Positions 39,593-49,266 of a DNA stretch of 64,000 nucleotides are shown here, piece by piece. Origin of the DNA: Xanthomonas sp. (GTDB lineage: Bacteria; Pseudomonadota; Gammaproteobacteria; Xanthomonadales; Xanthomonadaceae); the NCBI RefSeq assembly GCF_017163755.1, contig NZ_JAFIWC010000011.1, forward strand, positions 86,664 through 150,663. The letters are read 5' to 3'. The notes under the pieces are model-generated. The model was not told the origin of the DNA. It saw nothing but the letters and a program-made list of their open reading frames with translations, and searched no databases. How positions within the stretch are numbered: the first letter of the stretch is position 1; each line of letters begins with the position of its first letter. The position numbers and the translations under genes are program-made.

Positions 39593-40852
39593 ATGACCCA
39601 GACCTCCGACACCGCAACTTCCGCCCAAGGCTCGGCACGCGATCGCGAGATCGTCGAGGCGCGGGTCATCGTCACCTGCCCGGGGCGCAACTTCGTCACC
39701 TTGAAGATCCGCACGCGCTCGGGCGTCACCGGCCTGGGCGATGCCACGCTCAACGGCCGCGAACTGGCGGTGGCCGCCTACCTACAGGAACACGTGGTGC
39801 CGAACCTGATCGGCCGCGACGCCGGGCGCATCGAGGACCTGTGGCAGTTCCTGTACCGCGGCGCGTACTGGCGCCGCGGCCCGGTGACGATGACCGCGAT
39901 CGCCGCGGTCGACGTGGCGCTGTGGGACATCCTCGGCAAGATGGCCGGGATGCCGATCTATCGATTGCTGGGCGGCCGCTCGCGCGAAGGCGCGCTGGTG
40001 TACGCGCACGCCAACGGCCGCGACATCGCCGAGGCCAGCGACCAGGTCGGCATGTACCGCGAGAAGGGTTTCCTGGCCATCCGCGCGCAATGCGGCGTGC
40101 CCGGCGTCAAGAAGGCCTACGGCATCTCCACCGGCACCAAGCCGTACGAACCTGCCGAAAGCGAACTGCCGGCCGAGACGGTCTGGAACACGCCGCGCTA
40201 TCTGGAAACCGCGCCCAGGCTGTTCGAACAGCTGCGAAAGGACCATGGCACCGAGGTCGAACTGCTGCACGACGTGCATCACCGGCTGACCCCGATCGAA
40301 GCGGCACGGCTGGCGCGCGACCTGGAACCCTACCGGCTGTTCTGGCTGGAAGACGCGACCCCGGCCGAGAACCAGAAGTCGTTCGAGCTGATCCGCCAGC
40401 ATTCGGTCACCCCGCTGGCGGTGGGCGAGGTGTTCAACTCGATCTGGGACTGCAAGCACCTGATCGAGCATCAGCTGATCGACTACATCCGCACCACCCT
40501 CGTGCACGGCGGCGGCATCACCCATATCCGCCGGCTGGCCGATTTCGCCGCCCTGCATCAGGTGCGCACCGGCTTCCATGGCGCCACCGACCTGTCGCCG
40601 GTGTGCATGGGCGCGGCACTGCACTTCGACACCTGGGTGCCGAACTTCGGCATCCAGGAATACATGTTCCACTCCGAGGAAACCGACGCGGTGTTCCCGC
40701 ACGACTACCGCTTCCGCGACGGCCGCCTGCATTGCGGGGACACGCCCGGCCACGGCGTGGACATCGACGAGGCGCTGGCGGCGCGCTACCCGTACGCGCC
40801 CAAGCAACTGCCGGTCGCGCGGCTGGAAGACGGCGCGATGTGGGACTGGTGA
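39593..40852 (+). CDS. manD: D-mannonate dehydratase, enolase superfamily
   Basis: 419-residue member of the ManD (RspA-like) group, which dehydrates D-mannonate to 2-keto-3-deoxygluconate. It is a different fold from the classic UxuA. Metal ligands are the Asp of LLHDVHHRL, the Glu of [12 protein letters not shown] and the Glu of LAVGEVFNS. It also has [10 protein letters not shown] and [20 protein letters not shown]. The C-terminal DGAMWDW is typical of active mannonate dehydratases. It takes over the product of UxuB. It starts 10 bp after the esterase. Confidence 0.9.
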   Translation: MTQTSDTATSAQGSARDREIVEARVIVTCPGRNFVTLKIRTRSGVTGLGDATLNGRELAVAAYLQEHVVPNLIGRDAGRIEDLWQFLYRGAYWRRGPVTMTAIAAVDVALWDILGKMAGMPIYRLLGGRSREGALVYAHANGRDIAEASDQVGMYREKGFLAIRAQCGVPGVKKAYGISTGTKPYEPAESELPAETVWNTPRYLETAPRLFEQLRKDHGTEVELLHDVHHRLTPIEAARLARDLEPYRLFWLEDATPAENQKSFELIRQHSVTPLAVGEVFNSIWDCKHLIEHQLIDYIRTTLVHGGGITHIRRLADFAALHQVRTGFHGATDLSPVCMGAALHFDTWVPNFGIQEYMFHSEETDAVFPHDYRFRDGRLHCGDTPGHGVDIDEALAARYPYAPKQLPVARLEDGAMWDW

Positions 40853-40857
40853 CGGCG

Positions 40858-42555
40858 ATGCGGCCGCTGCGCGCATTCGTCGCCGGCCTGTCGCTGTGCG
40901 TGGCCGCCGTGGCCGCGGCGCAGGCGCAGGCGCAGGGCACGGTGGCGTTCGACCGCTTCGAGTACCGCGGCGACGACGCGGTGTTCGCCACGCCGCTGCC
41001 GCCCGGGCACTACCGCAATCCGGTGCTGGCCGGCTTCTATCCCGATCCCAGCGTCGCCCGCGCCGGCGACCGCTACTACCTGGTCAACTCGACGTTCGCC
41101 TACTTTCCGGCGATCCCGGTGTTCGAGAGCGCCGACCTGGTGCACTGGCGCCAGGTCGGCAACGTGGTCGAACGCCGCGACCAGCTCGACTTCGACGGCC
41201 TGCGCGTGTCGCGCGGCATGTTCGCCGCGTCGATCGCGCATCACGGCGGGCGCTTCTACGTGGTCGGCACCGCGGTCGACAGCGGCGGCAACTTCATCGC
41301 CAGCGCCGACGACCCGGCCGGCCCGTGGTCGCCGCTGGACTGGCTGCCGAGCGTGGACGGGATCGACCCGTCGCTGTTCTTCGACGACGACGGCAGCGCC
41401 TATCTGCTCAACAACGGTCCGCCCAAAGGCGAGCCGCTGTACGAAGGCCATCGCGCGATCTGGATGCAGCGCTTCGACCTGCAGCGGCGGCAGCCGGTCG
41501 GGCCGCGCAAGGTGCTGGTCAACGGCGGCGTCGACCTGGCCAGCAAGCCGATCTGGATCGAAGGCCCGCACCTGTACAAGCGCGACGGCTGGTACTACCT
41601 GTCCTGTGCCGAAGGCGGCACCGGGCCGCAGCATTCGCAGGTGGTGCTGCGCAGCCGCGCGCCGTGGGGGCCCTACGCGCCGGCGCCGCACAATCCGATC
41701 CTGACCCAGCGCGACCTGCCGCCCGCGCGCGCCGATCCGGTCAGCAACGCCGGCCACGCCGATCTGGTCGAAGGCCCCGATGGCCGGTGGTGGGCGCTGT
41801 TCCTGGCCAGCCGCCCGTATGCCGGCGAGCGCTACAACACCGGCCGCGAAACCTTCCTGCTGCCGGTCGCCTGGCGCGACGGCTGGCCGTCGATCCTGCC
41901 CGCAGGCGAGCCGATTCCCTACGTGGCGTCGGGGCCGGCCGGGCTGCGCGCCGCGGCCGCGCAGGCGCCCATGAGCGGCAACTTCGACTGGCGCGACGAA
42001 TTCGACGCGCCGGCGCTGGATCGCCGCTGGCTGTTCCTGCGCGTGCCCAAGCGCGACTGGTGGGACCTGCGCGCGCGCCCGGGCTGGCTGACGTTGGCGC
42101 CGGACGCCAGCGGCCTGGACGGCGACGGCAATCCCGCCTTCCTCGCCCACCGCCAGCAGCACACCCGCTTCGAGGCCAGCACGGTGCTGGCGCCGCCGGG
42201 CGACGCGGCGATCAGCGCGGGGCTGGCGGCGTTCCAGAACGCCGATGCCTGGTACACGCTCGGCGTGCGCCGCGACGGCGGGCGCATGCAGGTGTTCGTA
42301 GACAAACGCGCCGGCGCCGCCACCCGCACGGTCGCCCGCCGCACCATCGACACCGCGCCGACGCTGCGCCTGAAGATCGCCGGCGACGGCGGACGCTACG
42401 GCTTCGCCTTCGACGCCGGCGACGGCCGCGGCTGGCAATGGCTGTTGCGCGACGACGATGCGGGCATGCTCAGCACCGCCCTGGCCGGCGGCTTCGTCGG
42501 CGCCACGATCGGGCCGTATGCCCGCCGCGAACCGGATCGATCCACCAAGGAGTAG
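40858..42555 (+). CDS. GH43 beta-xylosidase / alpha-L-arabinofuranosidase
   Basis: 565 residues with a signal peptide (ends AAAQAQAQG). The five-bladed propeller carries the three acidic catalytic residues: Asp64 in FYPDPSVARA, Asp170 in GIDPSLFFDDDG and Glu235 in WIEGPHLYKR. A C-terminal beta-sandwich from about residue 380 (DWRDEFDAPALDRRWLFLR) is the usual partner domain of this subgroup. It trims xylose or arabinose from xylo-oligosaccharides in the periplasm. It lies five bases after manD and three before xyl3A. Confidence 0.93.
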   Translation: MRPLRAFVAGLSLCVAAVAAAQAQAQGTVAFDRFEYRGDDAVFATPLPPGHYRNPVLAGFYPDPSVARAGDRYYLVNSTFAYFPAIPVFESADLVHWRQVGNVVERRDQLDFDGLRVSRGMFAASIAHHGGRFYVVGTAVDSGGNFIASADDPAGPWSPLDWLPSVDGIDPSLFFDDDGSAYLLNNGPPKGEPLYEGHRAIWMQRFDLQRRQPVGPRKVLVNGGVDLASKPIWIEGPHLYKRDGWYYLSCAEGGTGPQHSQVVLRSRAPWGPYAPAPHNPILTQRDLPPARADPVSNAGHADLVEGPDGRWWALFLASRPYAGERYNTGRETFLLPVAWRDGWPSILPAGEPIPYVASGPAGLRAAAAQAPMSGNFDWRDEFDAPALDRRWLFLRVPKRDWWDLRARPGWLTLAPDASGLDGDGNPAFLAHRQQHTRFEASTVLAPPGDAAISAGLAAFQNADAWYTLGVRRDGGRMQVFVDKRAGAATRTVARRTIDTAPTLRLKIAGDGGRYGFAFDAGDGRGWQWLLRDDDAGMLSTALAGGFVGATIGPYARREPDRSTKE

Positions 42556-42558
42556 GCA

Positions 42559-45300
42559 ATGCAGACCGATACTGCCCCGCGCAAGGGAATCCGCCACGCC
42601 TCGGCGCTGGCGCTGCTGCTGGCCATCGCGCCGTGCGCGGTCCATGCCGCCGACGCGCCGCCGCCGTACCTGGACACCCAGCGCAGCTTCGAGCAGCGCG
42701 CCGCCGACCTGGTGTCGCGGATGACGCTGGAGGAAAAGGCCGCGCAGATGCAGAACGCCGCGCCGGCGATCCCGCGCCTGGGCGTGCCGGCCTACGACTG
42801 GTGGAACGAGGCGCTGCACGGCGTGGCCCGCGCCGGCGGCGCCACGGTGTTCCCGCAGGCGATCGGGCTGGCGGCCACCTTCGATACGCCGCTGATACGC
42901 GAGGTGTCCACCGCGATCAGCGACGAGGCGCGCGCCAAGCACCACGAGTTCCTGCGCCGCGGCCAGCACGGCCGCTACCAGGGACTCACGTTCTGGTCGC
43001 CGAACATCAACATCTTCCGCGACCCGCGCTGGGGCCGCGGCCAGGAGACCTACGGCGAGGATCCGTTCCTCACCGCGCGCATGGGCGTGACCTTCGTGCG
43101 GGGCCTGCAGGCCGACGGCGCGGACGCGCCGAAGAACGCGCAGGGCCAGACCTACCGCAAGCTCGATGCCACCGCCAAGCACTTCGCCGTGCACAGCGGC
43201 CCGGAAGCCGACCGCCACCACTTCGACGCGCACCCCTCGCAGCGCGACCTGTACGAGACCTACCTGCCGGCGTTCGAGGCGCTGGTCAAGGAAGGCCGGG
43301 TCGATTCGGTGATGGGCGCCTACAACCGCGTGTTCGGCGAATCGGCCAGCGCCAGCAAGTTCCTGCTGCGCGACGTATTGCGCGACCGGTGGGGCTTCGA
43401 CGGCTATGTGGTGTCCGATTGCTGGGCGATCGTGGACATCTGGAAGCACCACAAGATCGTCGCCACCCGCGAGGAAGCCGCCGCGCTGGCGGTGAAGAAC
43501 GGCACCGAACTGGAATGCGGCGAGGAGTACGCCACACTGCCGGCCGCCGTGCGCAAGGGGTTGATCGGCGAAGCGGAAGTCGACGCAGCGCTGCGCAAGC
43601 TGATGACCGCGCGCATGCGCCTGGGCATGTTCGATCCGCCGGGCCAGCTGCGCTGGGCGCAGATCCCCGCCTCGGTGAACCAGTCGCCCGAACACGACGC
43701 GCTGGCGCGGCGCACCGCGCGCGAGTCGCTGGTGCTGCTGAAGAACGACGGCGTGCTGCCGTTGTCGCGAGCGAAGATCAAGCGCATCGCCGTGGTCGGC
43801 CCCACCGCCGACGACACCATGGCGCTGCTGGGCAACTACTACGGCACGCCGGCCGCGCCGGTCACCGTGCTGCAGGGCATCCGCGAGGCCGCGCCCGACG
43901 CCGAGGTGCTCTATGCGCGCGGCGCCGACCTGGTCGAAGGGCGCGACGACCCCACCGCCACGCCGCTGATCGAACCGCAGTACCTGCGCCCGTCGGCCGA
44001 CTCGCCCGAGCGCGGCCTGCGCGGCGAATACTTCCGCAACCGCGACCTGTCCGGCACCCCGGCGCTGGTGCGGGTGGATGCGCAGATCGGCTTCAAGTGG
44101 GACCGCGGCTCGCCCACCGACAACCTGCTCGCGCGCGGCGAAGCCGGGCCGGGCGAAGCGGTGCCGGCGGACGACTTCAGCATCCGCTGGAGCGGCCAGC
44201 TGGTGCCGCCGGCCAGCGGCACCTACCACCTGGAGACGGCCGCCAACGACGGCGTGCGCCTGTACCTGGACGGCAAGCGCGTGATCGACCGCTGGAGCGC
44301 CAGCGACCGCCTGCACGCCGACGGCGTCGACGTGCGCCTGGAAGCCGGCCGCGCCTACGACCTGCGCCTGGAGTACTACGAAGGCGACCGCGATGCGGGC
44401 GTGCGCCTGGCCTGGCGCCAACCCGGCGCCAAGCCGCCGCTGCAAGAAGCGCTGGACGCGGCGCGCCGCGCCGACGTGGTGGTGTTTGTCGGCGGCCTGA
44501 CCGGCGACGTGGAAGGCGAAGAAATGAAGGTCAACTATCCCGGTTTCGCCGGCGGCGACCGCACCGACCTGCGCCTGCCCAAGCCGCAGCGCGAACTGCT
44601 GCAGGCGCTGCACGCCACCGGCAAGCCGGTGGTGGCGGTGCTGACCACCGGCTCGGCGCTGGCCATCGACTGGGCGCAGCAGCACGTGCCGGCGATCCTG
44701 CTGGCCTGGTACCCGGGCCAGCGCGGCGGCAGCGCGGTGGCCGACGTGCTGTTCGGCGACGCCAGCCCCGGCGGCCGCCTGCCGGTGACCTTCTACCGGG
44801 AAAACGAGAAGCTGCCGGCCTTCGACGACTACGCGATGCGCGGGCGCACCTATCGCTATTTCGCCGGCACCCCGCTGTACCCGTTCGGGCATGGCTTGTC
44901 GTACACGCAGTTCGCCTATTCCGACCTGCGCCTGGACCGCAGCAAGCTGCAGGCCGACGGCAGCCTGCGCGCCACGCTGAAGGTGAAGAACACCGGCCAG
45001 CGCGCCGGCGAGGAAGTGGTGCAGCTGTACCTGCAGCCGCTGGCGCCGCAACGCGAGCGAGCGCGCAAGGAGCTGCGCGGCTTCGAGCGCATCGCGCTGG
45101 AACCGGGCCAAACCCGCGAGGTCAGCTTCAGCCTCTCGCCGCAGGCCGACCTGCGCATCTACGACGAAGCGCGCAAGGCCTACGTCGTGGACGCGGGCGA
45201 CTACGAACTGCAGGTCGGCGCCTCCAGCACCGACGTACGTGCACGCCAGCGCTTCAGCGTGCAACCGTCGCCCGCGGCGGCGCCATCGCCGCGGCAATGA
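42559..45300 (+). CDS. xyl3A: GH3 beta-xylosidase with PA14 domain
   Basis: 913-residue exported glycoside hydrolase with a signal peptide (ends AVHAADAPPP). The GH3 N-domain has DATAKHFAVHSGPEADRHHF and the nucleophile Asp287 in DGYVVSDCWAIVD. A PA14 domain (about residues 485-620, from RGEYFRNRDLSG) is inserted in the C-domain, and a fibronectin-III-like domain ends the protein. Its position and the family suggest it releases xylose from xylo-oligosaccharides. A strong ribosome-binding site, aaggag, precedes the ATG. It is the last gene of the agu67A cluster. Confidence 0.94.
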   Translation: MQTDTAPRKGIRHASALALLLAIAPCAVHAADAPPPYLDTQRSFEQRAADLVSRMTLEEKAAQMQNAAPAIPRLGVPAYDWWNEALHGVARAGGATVFPQAIGLAATFDTPLIREVSTAISDEARAKHHEFLRRGQHGRYQGLTFWSPNINIFRDPRWGRGQETYGEDPFLTARMGVTFVRGLQADGADAPKNAQGQTYRKLDATAKHFAVHSGPEADRHHFDAHPSQRDLYETYLPAFEALVKEGRVDSVMGAYNRVFGESASASKFLLRDVLRDRWGFDGYVVSDCWAIVDIWKHHKIVATREEAAALAVKNGTELECGEEYATLPAAVRKGLIGEAEVDAALRKLMTARMRLGMFDPPGQLRWAQIPASVNQSPEHDALARRTARESLVLLKNDGVLPLSRAKIKRIAVVGPTADDTMALLGNYYGTPAAPVTVLQGIREAAPDAEVLYARGADLVEGRDDPTATPLIEPQYLRPSADSPERGLRGEYFRNRDLSGTPALVRVDAQIGFKWDRGSPTDNLLARGEAGPGEAVPADDFSIRWSGQLVPPASGTYHLETAANDGVRLYLDGKRVIDRWSASDRLHADGVDVRLEAGRAYDLRLEYYEGDRDAGVRLAWRQPGAKPPLQEALDAARRADVVVFVGGLTGDVEGEEMKVNYPGFAGGDRTDLRLPKPQRELLQALHATGKPVVAVLTTGSALAIDWAQQHVPAILLAWYPGQRGGSAVADVLFGDASPGGRLPVTFYRENEKLPAFDDYAMRGRTYRYFAGTPLYPFGHGLSYTQFAYSDLRLDRSKLQADGSLRATLKVKNTGQRAGEEVVQLYLQPLAPQRERARKELRGFERIALEPGQTREVSFSLSPQADLRIYDEARKAYVVDAGDYELQVGASSTDVRARQRFSVQPSPAAAPSPRQ

Positions 45301-45308
45301 CCGCGACC

Positions 45309-45339
45309 GGTGGTGCGAGCCGTGACCGCTCGCACCACC
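45309..45339 (+). terminator. Hairpin after xyl3A, likely transcript end
   Basis: A perfect 12-bp stem (ggtggtgcgagc / gctcgcaccacc) with a seven-base loop begins eight bases after the xyl3A stop. No T-run follows, so it may also act as a barrier protecting the 3' end. Confidence 0.55.
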
Positions 45340-45344
45340 GAGGC

Positions 45345-45590
45345 GTGGCTATGGATGGCGTCGGGCTTTCAGCCCCGAGCACTTCACCGACCACGCATCA
45401 GCCGACCGACTCCCCGGTACGAGGAGCGTCAGCCCCAACGGCCTTGCCAACCAAACACCACCCGCCACAGCGCCCTGTAGGAGGGGCTTCAGTCCCGACC
45501 GCCCTATCGACCAAACACCATCTCGCCTCGCTCACTGTGGGAGGGACTTCAGTCCCGACAGCCTTACCGACCATGCCTCAGACCGAAATC
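45345..45590. repeat. Cluster of diverged interspersed repeats before uxuB
   Basis: Four related copies: 'gtcgggctttcagccccgag', 'gaggagcgtcagccccaacg', 'gaggggcttcagtcccgacc' and 'gagggacttcagtcccgaca'. They are separated by spacers with 'ccgaccatgcctcag' or 'cgaccaaacaccatc'-like text, at a period of roughly 60-75 bases. They fill the gap between xyl3A and uxuB. Confidence 0.8.
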
Positions 45591-45607
45591 CTCCACCTGG
45601 ATCTCCC

Positions 45608-47071
45608 GTGACCGAACCGCGCCTCACCGCCACCACGCTCCCCCACCTGCCGCCCGCCATCGCCCGCCCAACCTACGCCCTGGACCGCGTGCGCATCGGC
45701 ATCGTCCACCTCGGCGCCGGCGCCTTCCATCGCGCCCATCAGGCCGTCTACCTCGACGACCTGCTCGCCGACGAACCGGACTGGGCGATCAGCGCCGTCT
45801 CCCTGCACAGCGCGCAGGTGCGTGATGCGCTGCGCCCGCAGGACGGCCTCTACACCCTGGCCCTGCTCGACGAGCATCCCGAGCTGCGCGTGATCGGCGC
45901 CATCCGCGAAGTGCTGTGCGCGCAAGACGAACAGGCCGCGGTGCTGGCGCGCCTGGCCGACCCGGCCGTGCGCCTGGTCACTCTCACCGTCACCGAGAAG
46001 GGCTACTGCCTGGCCGGCGAGCAACTGGACTTCGCGCATCCGGACATCGTCCACGACCTGGCCACGCCCCACGCCCCGCACAGCGCCATCGGTTATCTCG
46101 TCGCCGGCCTGCGCGAACGCCTTCGCCACGGCGGCCGGCCCTACACCGTGCTCAGCTGCGACAACCTGCCCGACAACGGCGGCAAGCTGCGCCGCGCCGT
46201 GCTGCAGTTCGCGCACGCCCTCGACCCGGCACTGGCCGCCTGGATCGAGACCGAAGCCGCCTTCCCGTGCTCGATGGTCGACAGCATCACCCCGGCCAGC
46301 GACGACGCCCTGCGCGAACGCGTCGCCGCGCAACTGGGTTGCCACGACGCCTGGCCGATCCAGCGCGAGCGCTACAGCCAATGGGTGATCGAAGACCGCT
46401 TCTGCAACGGCCGCCCCGGCTTCGAGCGCGCCGGCGTCACCCTCGGCGACGACATCGCCGGCTACGATCGCGCCAAGCTGCGCCTGCTAAACGGCCCGCA
46501 CTCGGCGCTGGCCTACCTCGGCGCGCTGCTCGAACTGGAGACCGTCGCCGACGCCATGCGCCATCCGCAACTGGCAGCCTTCGTCGAAACCCTGATGCGC
46601 GAGGATATCGCGCCCACCCTGCAGCCGATGCCCGGCTTCGACCCGCAGCGCTACGCCGGGGCCATCCTCGCCCGCTTCCGCAACCCCGCCATCGCCCACC
46701 GCCTGGCGCAGATCGCCTGGGACGGCTCGCAGAAACTCCCGGTGCGCCTGCTCGGCACCATCGCCGACGCCCTGCACGCAGGACGCCGCATCGACCGCCT
46801 GTGCCTGCCGCTGGCCGCGTGGATGCAGTTCGTGCGGCGGCAGGCGCGCAACGGCGTGGCGCTGGTGGATCCGCTGGGCGAGACGTTGAGCGGAATCGGG
46901 CGCAGCGCGACCGGCGATGCCGGGCACGATGTGAGTGCATTTCTCGCGCTGGATGCGGTGTTCGCGCCGCTGTCGAAAGACGCGCGCTTCGCGCAGACGT
47001 TGCGAAGCGCTTATGCTGCGCTCGGCGACGGAAGTCCTGCAGGCACGCGACACGCCCTCGCACCGATGTAG
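45608..47071 (+). CDS. uxuB: Fructuronate reductase / mannitol dehydrogenase family
   Basis: 487-residue NAD-dependent polyol dehydrogenase that interconverts D-fructuronate and D-mannonate. The N-terminal Rossmann part has IGIVHLGAGAFHRAHQAVYL. The catalytic region has TLTVTEKGYCLA and, further on, SCDNLPDNGGKLRRAVL and FPCSMVDSITPA. The length fits UxuB. It acts between UxaC and ManD in the glucuronate branch. No xyl box precedes it. The repeat cluster separates it from xyl3A, so it may depend on read-through or its own promoter. A decayed second copy of its 3' end is at 49,267. Confidence 0.93.
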   Translation: MTEPRLTATTLPHLPPAIARPTYALDRVRIGIVHLGAGAFHRAHQAVYLDDLLADEPDWAISAVSLHSAQVRDALRPQDGLYTLALLDEHPELRVIGAIREVLCAQDEQAAVLARLADPAVRLVTLTVTEKGYCLAGEQLDFAHPDIVHDLATPHAPHSAIGYLVAGLRERLRHGGRPYTVLSCDNLPDNGGKLRRAVLQFAHALDPALAAWIETEAAFPCSMVDSITPASDDALRERVAAQLGCHDAWPIQRERYSQWVIEDRFCNGRPGFERAGVTLGDDIAGYDRAKLRLLNGPHSALAYLGALLELETVADAMRHPQLAAFVETLMREDIAPTLQPMPGFDPQRYAGAILARFRNPAIAHRLAQIAWDGSQKLPVRLLGTIADALHAGRRIDRLCLPLAAWMQFVRRQARNGVALVDPLGETLSGIGRSATGDAGHDVSAFLALDAVFAPLSKDARFAQTLRSAYAALGDGSPAGTRHALAPM

Positions 47072-47109
47072 CATCCGCCGCGCCTTCCTTCTTCAGTGCA
47101 GGAATCCCC

Positions 47110-47472
47110 ATGTTCAAGAACCTCATCCCGAAGATCTTCTACGAACGGCTGCAGGACGGACTCGACTTCTTCGTCGATGGCATGGGGTTCGAAGTGGTGT
47201 ACCAGGACGCCCTGATGGCGGTCGTCGCACGCGACGGCGCCAAGGCCTATCTGGTCGAGAATCCCGAGTGGGCGGCGAAGGACCGTCCGGAGCTGGGCAT
47301 CGACACCGACGATGTCGACGCGATCTTCGCGGAAATGTCCGCGCGCGCGCCGCAGCTGTTGCACCCCAACGCCAACACCGTCGCGCTCAAGCCGTGGGGC
47401 TCGCGCGAGTTCGCGATGCTGGACAAGACCACGGTGTGCGTGAATTTTCGCCAGTGGCCGGACGAGGGTTGA
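47110..47472 (+). CDS. VOC-family protein (glyoxalase / bleomycin-resistance fold)
   Basis: 120-residue small protein of the vicinal-oxygen-chelate fold: MFKNLIPKIFYERLQDGLDF, then MGFEVVYQDALMAVVARDGAKAYLVEN, and a C-terminal WGSREFAMLDKTTVCVNF. Such proteins bind metals or small toxic compounds; the exact role is unknown. It follows uxuB by 38 bp but has no obvious link to sugar use. Confidence 0.8.
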   Translation: MFKNLIPKIFYERLQDGLDFFVDGMGFEVVYQDALMAVVARDGAKAYLVENPEWAAKDRPELGIDTDDVDAIFAEMSARAPQLLHPNANTVALKPWGSREFAMLDKTTVCVNFRQWPDEG

Positions 47473-47554
47473 GGTCGATCGGCGGGCTGCCCGGCCTATG
47501 CGCCCGGCGGGACTGCCACCCATGCGTGCCCCCACGCCCGGGAACGCATCGCGG

Positions 47555-48220
47555 TCAGCCGAGGCGCATCGACAGCTCGACGTCCTCCGCAAATGGGATG
47601 GACAGATAGCCCGACGCGGGCGCGCGCACCTGAGCCAGGTACTCCGGGCTGTAGTCGGCGTTGTCGGCGACGATCAGCGCGCCGGGCCGCAGGCGCGGTT
47701 CCAGCAGCGCCAGCACCTGCGGATACAGCGCCTTGGCGCCGTCGAGCAGCAGCAGGTCGATGCCGTCGGGCATGTCGCTGCGCAGCGTCTGCAAGGCATC
47801 GCCTTCGCGGATCTCCACCAGGTCGGCGAGCCCGCCGGCGCGCAGGTTGTCGTGGGCGCGCGCCACCTTCGACGGTTCGAACTCGCTGCCGATCAGGCGG
47901 CCGCCGCCGTTGTCGCGCAGGGCCGCGGCCAGGTGCAGGGTGGAGATGCCGAACGAGGTGCCGAACTCGACGATCGTGCGCGCGCGGCAGCTGCGCGCCA
48001 GCATGTACAGCAGCAGGCCGGTCTCGCGCGAGACGGCGAGCGGCAGCTCCTTCAGCCGGCTGTAGAACTCCACGTAGTCGGTCTTGCTTCGCATCAGGCG
48101 CTCGCGCTCGTCGGCCGGGATTTCGGCGAATGCGGACATCGCCGTCGCCGTCGTCGCATCAGCTTCGTCGAACAGGCGGCCGAGCAGGGGAGCGAGGGGT
48201 GCAGTGGTCAGGGTGGTCAT
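47555..48220 (-). CDS. SAM-dependent O-methyltransferase
   Basis: 221-residue class I methyltransferase. Motif I is RTIVEFGTSFGISTLHLAAA, the acidic binding position follows in LIGSEFEPSKV, and DGIDLLLLDGAKALY is the post-I region of catechol/caffeoyl-type O-methyltransferases. The substrate is unknown. The ATG at 48220 gives MTTLTTAPLAPL; one nine codons upstream at 48247 is also possible. It is divergent from the TetR gene, which probably regulates it. Confidence 0.85.
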   Translation of the reverse strand: MTTLTTAPLAPLLGRLFDEADATTATAMSAFAEIPADERERLMRSKTDYVEFYSRLKELPLAVSRETGLLLYMLARSCRARTIVEFGTSFGISTLHLAAALRDNGGGRLIGSEFEPSKVARAHDNLRAGGLADLVEIREGDALQTLRSDMPDGIDLLLLDGAKALYPQVLALLEPRLRPGALIVADNADYSPEYLAQVRAPASGYLSIPFAEDVELSMRLG

Positions 48221-48263
48221 TGGATATTTGCCGGTTTGTGCGTCCATCGTCGGACCGGAATAG

Positions 48264-48298
48264 AATGCGACTGATCCGTCACATTCGCTATTCGCATT
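48264..48298. promoter_or_regulatory. Inverted repeat between the methyltransferase and TetR genes
   Basis: aatgcga at 48,264-48,270 and tcgcatt at 48,292-48,298 form a seven-base inverted repeat with a 21-base spacer, in the only stretch that could hold both divergent promoters. 'cattcgctattcgcatt' also reads as a direct repeat at its right end. It is a candidate TetR operator; the spacing is long for one dimer. Confidence 0.35.
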
Positions 48299-48309
48299 GA
48301 GCGCGCCGC

Positions 48310-48951
48310 ATGACCGAGCCTAAGAAAACCAGGATTTCCCCGCGAAAACAGCCGCAACAGGCGCGCTCCACTATGCTGGTGGCGGTCATCCTGGAGGCGG
48401 CAGCTCAGGTTTTGGCCAAGGAAGGGATGCAGCGCTTCACCACCGCACGGGTGGCCGAGAAGGCCGGGGTCAGCATCGGGTCGCTGTACCAGTACTTCCC
48501 GAACAAGGCGGCGATCCTGTTCCGGCTGCAGAGCGACGAATGGCGGCAGACCAGCGACCTGCTGCGCGGCATCCTCGAGGACGCGCCGCGTCCGCCGCTG
48601 GAACGGCTGCGCCTGCTGGTGCACGCCTTCGTGCGCTCCGAATGCGAGGAGGCGCAGATGCGCACGGCGCTGGCCAGTGCCGCACCGTTGTACCGCGACG
48701 CGCCCGAGGCGCAGCAGGCGCGTGCATCGGGCAAGCGCACGCTGCGGCGCTTCATGCGCGAGGTGCTGCCCGACGTTCCGGCAGCCACCCGCACCCTGGC
48801 CGGTGACCTGATCAAGACGACGCTTGCCGCGGCGGGCAAGGAGTTTTCGGAAACGCCGCGCAGCGCTGCGCAGATCCGTGCCTATGCCGATGCCATGGCC
48901 GACATGTTCTGCGCGTATCTGCAAGGGCTCGCGTCGCGTTCGGCGGCATAG
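48310..48951 (+). CDS. TetR/AcrR-family transcriptional regulator
   Basis: 213 residues. The N-terminal DNA-binding domain reads QARSTMLVAVILEAAAQVLA followed by FTTARVAEKAGVSIGSLYQY, the classic TetR helix-turn-helix, and FPNKAAILFRL. The C-terminal ligand-binding part is helical with no known match. It probably represses its own gene and the divergent methyltransferase in response to a small molecule. Confidence 0.9.
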   Translation: MTEPKKTRISPRKQPQQARSTMLVAVILEAAAQVLAKEGMQRFTTARVAEKAGVSIGSLYQYFPNKAAILFRLQSDEWRQTSDLLRGILEDAPRPPLERLRLLVHAFVRSECEEAQMRTALASAAPLYRDAPEAQQARASGKRTLRRFMREVLPDVPAATRTLAGDLIKTTLAAAGKEFSETPRSAAQIRAYADAMADMFCAYLQGLASRSAA

Positions 48952-48961
48952 CCGAGGCGCG

Positions 48962-49112
48962 AGCCGTGACACGGCGGCGGATGCGCCGCGTGCGCGCCGG
49001 CAGGAACGCGCAGGTGTCGTCGTTGAAGCCCACCGTATTGTAGAAGCCGGCGCCACATGCCTTCGGTGCGTCGTGGAACCACCAGGCCAGGCCGAGCAGC
49101 GCTGTCACGTCG
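48962..49112 (-). pseudogene. Decayed fragment of a second uxaC (C-terminal part)
   Basis: On the minus strand the frame reads LLGLAWWFHDAP, then AGFYNTVGFNDDTCAFL. The intact UxaC at 55,872-57,290 has LLLGPAWWFHDAPEGMW and SAGFYNTVGFNDDTRAFL. About 26 bases between the two blocks are missing and the frame is lost further on. The DNA matches too ('gtcgtcgttgaagcc', 'gcgtcgtggaaccaccaggc'). It is a non-functional remnant. Confidence 0.85.
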
Positions 49113-49266
49113 TAATCGGTTCACTCAGGCGGGATTGGCGAGCGGCCGCATGGATGCCGGATGCCGCTGCGGCTGCGCCTCGCAACCGGCAGGCTGGCCG
49201 CGACATGGCTGCAGTTCCTGCATGGAAAACAGCATTCGTATCGTGGAATCGGTGCGCTTCATCGAG

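Noticed and set aside
40786..45297. A minus-strand open frame of about 1,500 codons antisense to GH43 and GH3
   Set aside because: Same effect of composition; both plus-strand genes have full catalytic motifs and signal peptides.
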